Shown: in pieces, positions 15,061-19,518 of the stretch
Numbering within the stretch: position 1 is the first letter of the stretch
How the letters are laid out: each line of letters opens with the position of its first letter
Translations under genes and position numbers: made by a program
DNA from: an uncultured Actinomycetes bacterium
GTDB taxonomy: Bacteria > Actinomycetota > Actinomycetes > Nanopelagicales > Nanopelagicaceae
Assembly: GCA_903899145.1 (NCBI GenBank)
Contig: CAIUHY010000002.1
Coordinates: forward strand, 1 to 19,518
Reading direction: 5' to 3'
Length of the DNA: 19,518 nucleotides
Notes under the pieces: model-generated
The model's input: only the letters and a program-made list of their open reading frames with translations
The model's database searches: none
What the model was told of the DNA's origin: nothing

Positions 15061-15078
15061 AATTCTCCTTAGGTTTAC

Positions 15079-15106
15079 TTAATAGAATTTTTTTGCAGGG
15101 ATTGAA
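15079..15106 (-). promoter_or_regulatory. Possible promoter of cysK-cysE
   Basis: On the minus strand TTCAAT (15101-15106), a 16-nt spacer, then TATTAA (15079-15084), giving a short leader with the AAGGAG ribosome binding site. The -35 matches poorly. Confidence 0.35.
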
Positions 15107-15354
15107 GGAAAATTAGAGACAGGCATATGTGTTGATGCGCATAAAATCAATAACACGACGTTTAATCAGCGGCAGTTGATTCGTTTCTTTGTTCGCACCC
15201 AGCATGAGAACAAGGTATCAGAGCTGCGTTCTTCCTACTTGCGAACCTTTCGCAGTGATAGCACCCATTCCTGCGGGAGCACCTATAACCACTATTGCTT
15301 GACTGGCTCCATCACGATCTTCATAAGTTTGATGCTTATTATGATCGGGAGGGG

Positions 15355-15360
15355 TAATCT
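15355..15360 (+). promoter_or_regulatory. -10 box of leaderless promoter for the aldo/keto reductase
   Basis: TAATCT, 6 nt (CGCTAT) before ATG 15367. GGGAGGGG lies just upstream of the box, too far (14 nt or more) to be a usual ribosome binding site. TTGATG at 15329-15334 is 20 nt upstream of the box, longer than ideal. Confidence 0.55.
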
Positions 15361-15366
15361 CGCTAT

Positions 15367-16344
15367 ATGGAAACTAGAAAATTACGCGACTTAGAAGTAT
15401 CGGCAATCGGACTTGGCTGCATGGGAATGTCTGAGTTCTACGGACCAGGCGATGAGGTGGGATCTATAGCGACCATTCACCGTTTCCTTGAGCTTGGAGG
15501 CAACTTTATTGATACCGCCGACATATACGGTCCTTTCACAAATGAAGAACTAGTTGGAAATGCGATCAAGTCAAAGCGCGATTCAGTAATCCTTGCCACT
15601 AAGTATGGAAATGTGCGTGATGCTGATGGCTCATGGAAAGGCATAAGTGGAAAGCCAGATTATGTTCGTAAATCTTGTGATGATTCATTGCGCCGTCTGA
15701 AGGTTGACTATATAGATTTGTATTATCAACACCGTGTAGATCGAAGCACTCCCATCGAAGAAACATGGGGAGCTATGTCTGAACTTGTTCAGGCAGGAAA
15801 AGTTCGATACTTAGGAATCTCTGAAGCGTCACCTGTAACTATTCGTAAGGCAAATGCCGTTCACCCAATTACGGCTGTTCAAACTGAATGGTCACTATGG
15901 TCACGTGATGTAGAAGCAAATGACATTCTTAAAACTGTACGTGAACTTGGAATAGGTTTTGTCCCATACTCACCACTTGGTAGAGGCTTTCTTACCGGAG
16001 TAATTAAGTCACTCGATGACTTAGCGCCAGAAGATAGACGCCGCACCTACCCACGCTTTCAAGGTGATAACTTCGCACAGAATTTCAAGATTGTTGATGC
16101 AGTAAAAACAATTGCTAAAAAGAAGAATGCCACACCAGCTCAGTTAGCTTTAGCCTGGGTGATGGCTCAAGGGAACGATGTAGTTCCAATTCCCGGGACT
16201 CGCAAAGTTTCACGACTTGAAGAAAATATTGCTTCTTTAGATATTTCACTCAGCGCAAATGACCTTGCCGAGTTAAATGAGGTAGCACCTATTGGAATTA
16301 CTATCGGTGAGCGTTACCCCGATATGTCAACAGTGAACGGCTAA
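15367..16344 (+). CDS. Aldo/keto reductase
   Basis: A 325-residue NADPH-dependent oxidoreductase of the aldo/keto reductase superfamily, (beta/alpha)8 barrel. The catalytic tetrad can be placed as Asp49 (FIDTADIYG), Tyr54, Lys79 (ATKYG) and His122 (YYQHR). Other family marks are GLGCMGMSEFYG at 15-26, GKVRYLGISEAS, PYSPLGRGFLTG and the NADPH-binding VPIPGTRKVSRLEENI near the end. The GLGCMGMSEFYGP start and YYQHRVD loop resemble the AKR13/YakC-like group that reduces aldehydes or pyridoxal-like compounds; the real substrate is unknown. The stop codon abuts the stop of convergent argG with no base between them. Confidence 0.9.
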   Translation: METRKLRDLEVSAIGLGCMGMSEFYGPGDEVGSIATIHRFLELGGNFIDTADIYGPFTNEELVGNAIKSKRDSVILATKYGNVRDADGSWKGISGKPDYVRKSCDDSLRRLKVDYIDLYYQHRVDRSTPIEETWGAMSELVQAGKVRYLGISEASPVTIRKANAVHPITAVQTEWSLWSRDVEANDILKTVRELGIGFVPYSPLGRGFLTGVIKSLDDLAPEDRRRTYPRFQGDNFAQNFKIVDAVKTIAKKKNATPAQLALAWVMAQGNDVVPIPGTRKVSRLEENIASLDISLSANDLAELNEVAPIGITIGERYPDMSTVNG

Positions 16345-17670
16345 TTATTCAAGTTCGTTAATAAGCTTGAATTCACTCGCTCCAAGTTGGCCTTGTTTTG
16401 TATAAAGTTCTAGCTTGGCACGTGTATCAGCGATATCAAGGTTGCGCATAGTCAGTTGCCCGATACGGTCAGTTGGACCAAATGCTGAATCTTCATTGCG
16501 CTCCATGGAGAGTTTCTCTGGGGCATAAGAAAGCGCAGGTCCAATTGTATTAATAATTGAGAAGTCGTCACCGCGGCGCAGTCGAATTGTTACTGTTCCA
16601 GTGATTGCAGATGCAACCCAGCGGGTAAGAGATTCGCGCAACATCAGTGACTGTGGATCAAACCACCGACCTTCATAAAGTAGTCGGCCAAGCCTGCGTC
16701 CTTCGGCATGATAATTAGCAATCGTGTCTTCGTTGTGGATTGCAGAAACTAAACGCTCGTAGGCAATAAACAAAAGCGCCATTCCAGGTGCTTCATAAAT
16801 GCCCCGTGACTTAGCCTCAATAATTCTATTCTCGATTTGATCTGCCATACCAAGTCCATGGCGACCACCAATTGCATTTACTTCTTGCATAAGGGCAACT
16901 GAATCTTTAAATGACTTCTTATTAATAGAAACTGGACGTCCTTGGGCGAATTCAATCGTGACATCTTCTGAATCAATTTTGACTGATGTGTCCCAAAACT
17001 TAACACCCATAATTGGATCAACAATCTCAATCGAAGCGCTAAGTTCCTCTAAATTCTTTGCCTCGTGTGTTGCACCTAAAATATTGGCATCTGTTGAGTA
17101 AGCCCTCTCGGCACTATCACGATATGGCAATTTGTGTGCAAGAAGCCATTCGGACATCTCTTTGCGACCACCGAGCTCATTAACAAAATCAGCATCAAGC
17201 CAAGGCTTATAAATCTTTAAATTAGGGTTAGCTAGTAATCCATAACGGTAAAAACGCTCAATGTCATTGCCCTTATATGTTGACCCATCGCCCCAAATAG
17301 AAACGCCATCTTGAAGCATGGCGCGAACTAATAACGTTCCGGTCACTGCACGTCCAAGTGGAGTTGTATTGAAATATTGTTTTCCACCGCTTCTAATATG
17401 AAAAGCTCCGCATGCAATTGCAGCAAGTCCTTCTTCGACAAGCGCTAGTTTGCAATCAACTAACCGTGCATTTTCTGCGCCATATTCTTTTGCCCGTCCA
17501 GGGATTGATCCAATATCTGTTTCATCATATTGACCAAGATCTGCGGTGTACGTAAAAGGAATCGCACCCTTTTCGCGCATCCATGCAACAGCGACCGAAG
17601 TATCAAGACCGCCAGAAAAGGCAATCCCTACTTTTTGGCCTACTGGCAACGATGCGAGGACTTTTGACAT
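16345..17670 (-). CDS. argG: Argininosuccinate synthase
   Basis: ArgG joins citrulline and aspartate with ATP to form argininosuccinate, the penultimate step to arginine. The 441-residue protein shows the N-type ATP pyrophosphatase P-loop AFSGGLDTS at 17-25, YGAENARLVDC near 63-73, YFNTTPLGRAVTGT, WGDGSTYKGNDIERFYRYG, and KSRGIYEAPGMALLFIAYERL. These features and the length match the E. coli-type (long) ArgG closely, whereas most actinobacteria, as far as I recall, carry the shorter form of about 400 residues. No other arginine gene is in the window. The ATG at 17668-17670 has TAGACT exactly 6 nt upstream and no ribosome binding site. Confidence 0.96.
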   Translation of the reverse strand: MSKVLASLPVGQKVGIAFSGGLDTSVAVAWMREKGAIPFTYTADLGQYDETDIGSIPGRAKEYGAENARLVDCKLALVEEGLAAIACGAFHIRSGGKQYFNTTPLGRAVTGTLLVRAMLQDGVSIWGDGSTYKGNDIERFYRYGLLANPNLKIYKPWLDADFVNELGGRKEMSEWLLAHKLPYRDSAERAYSTDANILGATHEAKNLEELSASIEIVDPIMGVKFWDTSVKIDSEDVTIEFAQGRPVSINKKSFKDSVALMQEVNAIGGRHGLGMADQIENRIIEAKSRGIYEAPGMALLFIAYERLVSAIHNEDTIANYHAEGRRLGRLLYEGRWFDPQSLMLRESLTRWVASAITGTVTIRLRRGDDFSIINTIGPALSYAPEKLSMERNEDSAFGPTDRIGQLTMRNLDIADTRAKLELYTKQGQLGASEFKLINELE

Positions 17671-17676
17671 GAATGA

Positions 17677-17682
17677 AGTCTA
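17677..17682 (-). promoter_or_regulatory. -10 box of leaderless promoter for argG
   Basis: TAGACT on the minus strand, 6 nt (TCATTC) before the argG ATG. A weak TTTGCC (17700-17705) lies 17 nt upstream. No ARG-box-like palindrome was noticed. Confidence 0.6.
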
Positions 17683-17702
17683 CCGTTCACATCCTGCAAG
17701 GC

Positions 17703-17732
17703 AAAAAATCGCAACCTGATTTTGATGATCAG
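17703..17732 (-). terminator. Weak hairpin plus T-run after the GGDEF-like gene
   Basis: On the minus strand CTGAT and ATCAG (17728-17732 and 17716-17720) can form a 5-bp stem with a 7-nt loop spanning the stop codon, followed after 7 nt by a T6 run. The stem is short and the T-run is distant, so termination is uncertain. Confidence 0.22.
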
Positions 17733-18172
17733 TGAAAATGGATGAGGTCAATTCTTTTTATCCACTCGTCATATCCATCTTTCTTGCGTGCTAGAACATA
17801 GATATCTAGCTTCTTCTGGTTGGGTAACCCAAACCTTCCAATAGCTGTATCTGTCTCTGACTCATCTGCCCGAAGCAATACCCAAAAACCCAAATCTGAA
17901 ATTCGGGTAAAAAAGTCGCCCCCTCGCAATTGCTCCCGCAATCTATCTGCAATTTTGATGAGTTCTTCTTGTAACAGTGAAACCGACTGAAAATTACTTG
18001 GTTTTACAGAAATTGAAATAACAGCAAGGTCATGCTCTTGCCTGCCTGCGCGCGCGATCTCGCGTTTAAGATTCTCGTGAAATAAAGAAGGCGCCATCAC
18101 TCCGGTCAAAGAGTCAGTGACTCCATCATTTTCAAACTCAATACTGCTCACTTCTTGAACGTTCAGTGGCAT
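17729..18172 (-). CDS. Degenerate GGDEF-domain protein
   Basis: A 147-residue protein that lines up with diguanylate cyclase (GGDEF) domains: DSLTG at 20-24 (the usual D-x-LTG start), LFHENLKREIARAGRQEHDLAVISISV at 30-56, LIKIADRLREQLRGGDFFTRISDLGFWVLLR at 71-101. At the place of the catalytic RxGGDEF loop it has RISDLGF (SDLGF, 92-96), so the metal- and GTP-binding acids are lost and cyclase activity is not expected. It may act as a regulator or a binding module. There is no sensor domain, signal peptide or membrane helix. It starts at ATG 18170-18172 with TAGCCT exactly 6 nt upstream. Its start codon lies only 30 bp from that of the divergent membrane protein gene. It precedes argG by 58 bp. 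Confidence 0.72.
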   Translation of the reverse strand: MPLNVQEVSSIEFENDGVTDSLTGVMAPSLFHENLKREIARAGRQEHDLAVISISVKPSNFQSVSLLQEELIKIADRLREQLRGGDFFTRISDLGFWVLLRADESETDTAIGRFGLPNQKKLDIYVLARKKDGYDEWIKRIDLIHFH

Positions 18173-18178
18173 AAGTAA

Positions 18179-18184
18179 AGGCTA
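18179..18184 (-). promoter_or_regulatory. -10 box of leaderless promoter for the GGDEF-like gene
   Basis: TAGCCT on the minus strand, 6 nt (TTACTT) before the ATG at 18172. It lies 6 bp from the opposing -10 box at 18191-18196, so polymerase binding at the two promoters should exclude each other. Confidence 0.58.
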
Positions 18185-18190
18185 CTTGGA

Positions 18191-18196
18191 TAGGCT
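18191..18196 (+). promoter_or_regulatory. -10 box of leaderless promoter for the small membrane protein
   Basis: TAGGCT, 6 nt (TCACTC) before ATG 18203. Any -35 contacts fall within the GGDEF-like gene on the other strand. Confidence 0.58.
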
Positions 18197-18202
18197 TCAC
18201 TC

Positions 18203-18580
18203 ATGGCAACACGAGATGAGATTTACAACATTTGTCGCAAATCTGCGGTTCACCTTCTCAGGCTTGAATCGGTATTACTGCTGGCACTCATTGTTTATTT
18301 AGCACTTCTAGATTCGCTGCGCTCAAAGCCTTTAGAAGCGCCCCTCGCTCTCGCTGGAGTTTTTATAGCTCTTGCACTTGGTGCGATTGGTTTGTTTGCT
18401 TCTTCTATTTCCTTTAAAAAAGGCCAACGCTGGGGCCGTGCTCCATCAGTACTTGCTAACTTAATTGCATTGGGTGTCTCTTACTACATGGTGTCCGGTA
18501 AATTTTATATTGGCGCTATTCCACTTGGCATTCTTGCGTTCCTTACAACTTTTGCAACTTTACTCGGGTACCGAGAGTAA
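18203..18580 (+). CDS. Small membrane protein of unknown function
   Basis: A 125-residue protein with about four hydrophobic segments (about 20-36, 44-68, 82-98 and 101-121) and short polar loops (SISFKKGQRWGRAP between the second and third). The N-terminus MATRDEIYNICRKSAVHLLRLE is cytoplasmic and amphipathic. It resembles small actinobacterial conserved membrane proteins, but I recognise no named domain. It is divergent from the GGDEF-like gene (30 bp between start codons) and convergent with the dehydrogenase gene (11 bp between stops). Confidence 0.78.
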   Translation: MATRDEIYNICRKSAVHLLRLESVLLLALIVYLALLDSLRSKPLEAPLALAGVFIALALGAIGLFASSISFKKGQRWGRAPSVLANLIALGVSYYMVSGKFYIGAIPLGILAFLTTFATLLGYRE

Positions 18581-18591
18581 TTATCTCTCAA

Positions 18592-19293
18592 TTACCAATC
18601 AATAATCTCTCGCTCTTCCCATAAAAATCCAGTTTTATCTTTCTCTGGATCAAAACTTCTTGTAGCTAGCCAGATTGCGGTATCAGAACCCTCTTCAACT
18701 GATAGAGGCGCATCTGGTCCCCCCATATCTGTGCGGGTGTGATTTGGACACACAGCGTCTACTAATAAACCACGCGCGCCATGAGCAGTTTCGTGTGCCA
18801 AATTTCTCACAAGTGCATTCACGCCAGCTTTACTTATTCGATATGGGGCTAATCCCCCTGCGTTACCGGGACCTGACATTCTTCCCAAACATGCTGAGTA
18901 AATAATTATTCGTCCATCACGTGCCTCTGCCATCGCTGCTCCAAAAATATTTACAGCACAAAAAACAGAATCTAAATTAATTGCCATAACGCGTCGCCAC
19001 TCTTGAGGTGTTGTGCGAAGTGTTTTCGACATCTTCTCACTCATTACCCCGTGCGCTAATACTAAGATCTGGGGTGCACCAAATGTCTGCAACATTTCAG
19101 TGAAAACTTCCTGAGTTTGTTTGAGATCTTCTAGATCAATCGAGCGAAACTCACAGTGCAACTCTTTTGCAGCTTGGGCTAGACGGACTGGGTCCTTCGC
19201 AACAAGTACAACTCTATGGCCAGCTTCGTAGAGGGCTCGCGCAGTGGTAAACCCAAGTCCCCGAGAACCACCTGTGACTATTGCCAGCGCCAT
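18592..19293 (-). CDS. Short-chain dehydrogenase/reductase
   Basis: A 233-residue classical SDR with a Rossmann fold binding NAD(P). Visible motifs, counted from ATG 19293: GGSRGLG at 8-14, Asn106 in MAINLDS, catalytic Ser133 in IIYSACLGR, and YRISK with Tyr151 and Lys155. The usual NNAG is changed to LAHG at 79-82, a variant that may still hold the fold. The C-terminus ends GFLWEEREIIDW. The substrate is unknown. An in-frame GTG at 19360-19362 would add 23 residues and has TAGTCT 5 nt upstream; I prefer ATG 19291-19293 because homology starts there (ALAIVTGG) and CAGGCT lies 6 nt before it, though neither start has a ribosome binding site. It is divergent from kgd. Confidence 0.85.
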   Translation of the reverse strand: MALAIVTGGSRGLGFTTARALYEAGHRVVLVAKDPVRLAQAAKELHCEFRSIDLEDLKQTQEVFTEMLQTFGAPQILVLAHGVMSEKMSKTLRTTPQEWRRVMAINLDSVFCAVNIFGAAMAEARDGRIIIYSACLGRMSGPGNAGGLAPYRISKAGVNALVRNLAHETAHGARGLLVDAVCPNHTRTDMGGPDAPLSVEEGSDTAIWLATRSFDPEKDKTGFLWEEREIIDW

Positions 19294-19416
19294 AGTTGAA
19301 GCCTGCCCTGATATCGCCCTTTTCGCGAGTGGAACCTCACAGTGGATAAGCATCAGAGGCACAACAAAGACTATTAAGATAGGAAGGTATCGAGCTAGGA
19401 ATCGGAGAAATTGCCA

Positions 19417-19518
19417 GTGTCGGCATCAGGCCCTTCAGCAGGATCTAATACTCCTGCCAATCATTTTGGTGGTTCATTTGGACCAAATGAATGGCTCGTT
19501 GATGAAATGTATGAGCGA
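19417..19518 (+). CDS. kgd: 2-oxoglutarate dehydrogenase/decarboxylase E1 (Kgd/SucA), N-terminal fragment
   Basis: Only the first 34 codons are in the window, open to the last base. They read MSASGPSAGSNTPANHFGGS, then FGPNEWLVDEMYER. The FGxNxWLVxEMYxx(Y/F) element is the conserved N-terminal helix of actinobacterial Kgd (multifunctional 2-oxoglutarate decarboxylase/dehydrogenase), where it is followed by a DPSSVD-type segment. This enzyme works in the TCA cycle. The start is GTG 19417, with GGAG about 9 nt upstream as a ribosome binding site; TTG 19411 is a weaker alternative. Reported genes of this family exceed 1200 residues, so nearly all of it is outside the window. Confidence 0.78.
   Translation, partial: MSASGPSAGSNTPANHFGGSFGPNEWLVDEMYER

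Larger units (their letters stand above)
15061..15366. other. 306-bp intergenic region between divergent cysK and aldo/keto reductase genes
   Basis: It holds the putative cysK promoter and ribosome binding site at its left end and the TAATCT -10 box of the aldo/keto reductase at its right end. In between I see no tRNA and no riboswitch that I can name. On the minus strand one frame is open from 15373 down to a TGA at 15218-15220 and reads VVIGAPAGMGAITAKGSQVG in its last part; with the GTG at 15290-15292 it would encode a 24-residue peptide. Its codons look coding-like, but no ribosome binding site or promoter box supports it. Confidence 0.5.

Noticed and set aside
15061..15366. Riboswitch or T-box in front of cysK
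   Set aside because: I could not build any known consensus core, and the inferred cysK leader is short.
15176..15394. 72-codon plus-strand ORF running into the aldo/keto reductase start
   Set aside because: Composition is not protein-like, it overlaps the -10 box, and it is in a different frame from the reductase.

Overview
The window looks like a piece of a small, streamlined actinobacterial chromosome of low to moderate GC. Signs of this are the prfB-ftsE-ftsX order, an actinobacterial Tad/Flp pilus block, a Kgd-type 2-oxoglutarate dehydrogenase N-terminus, near-zero gaps between genes, and many genes that appear to be read from leaderless transcripts. A freshwater acI/Nanopelagicales-like organism would fit, but that placement is an inference, not a match. 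I see no tRNA, rRNA, CRISPR array, insertion sequence or phage gene.

Layout. 1-909 (-): uracil-type NCS2 permease, cut by the window edge. 1061-3866 (-): ftsX, ftsE and prfB. 3883-7887 (-): a compact seven-gene Tad pilus operon, read in the order tadA ATPase, tadB, tadC, a Flp-like pilin and three TadE/TadG-like pseudopilins. 8008-9224 (+): two overlapping lipoprotein genes, the second carrying an HNH-nuclease-like motif. 9225-9560: AT-rich stretch with a possible decayed gene on the minus strand. 9561-9959 (-): four-helix membrane protein. 10033-10956 (+): trhO tRNA hydroxylase. 10968-11252 (-): small secreted Ala/Lys-rich protein. 11356-12282 (+): secreted esterase with a repeat tail. 12286-13527 (-): FUSC-family membrane protein. 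13591-15060 (-): cysK-cysE cysteine synthesis operon. 15367-16344 (+): aldo/keto reductase. 16345-17670 (-): argG. 17729-18172 (-): degenerate GGDEF protein. 18203-18580 (+): small membrane protein. 18592-19293 (-): short-chain dehydrogenase. 19417-19518 (+): first 34 codons of kgd/sucA.

How the parts work together. FtsEX couples cell division to wall hydrolysis, and prfB sits just upstream on the same strand. The Tad genes supply a motor ATPase, two membrane platform proteins and four candidate pilin-like substrates that share an (H/T)D(E/D)(R/K)G processing-like motif, but no prepilin peptidase is present here. CysE makes O-acetylserine, which CysK converts to cysteine; the CysE tail ends in ...EFNI, suited to docking in the CysK active site.

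The most striking pattern is regulatory. Twelve genes that begin transcription units carry a TANNNT hexamer (mostly TAGNCT) exactly 6 nt before the start codon, with no clear Shine-Dalgarno sequence. This predicts leaderless mRNAs and settles several start codons, including GTG starts. The system types here are known ones; I did not find a clearly new multi-gene system.
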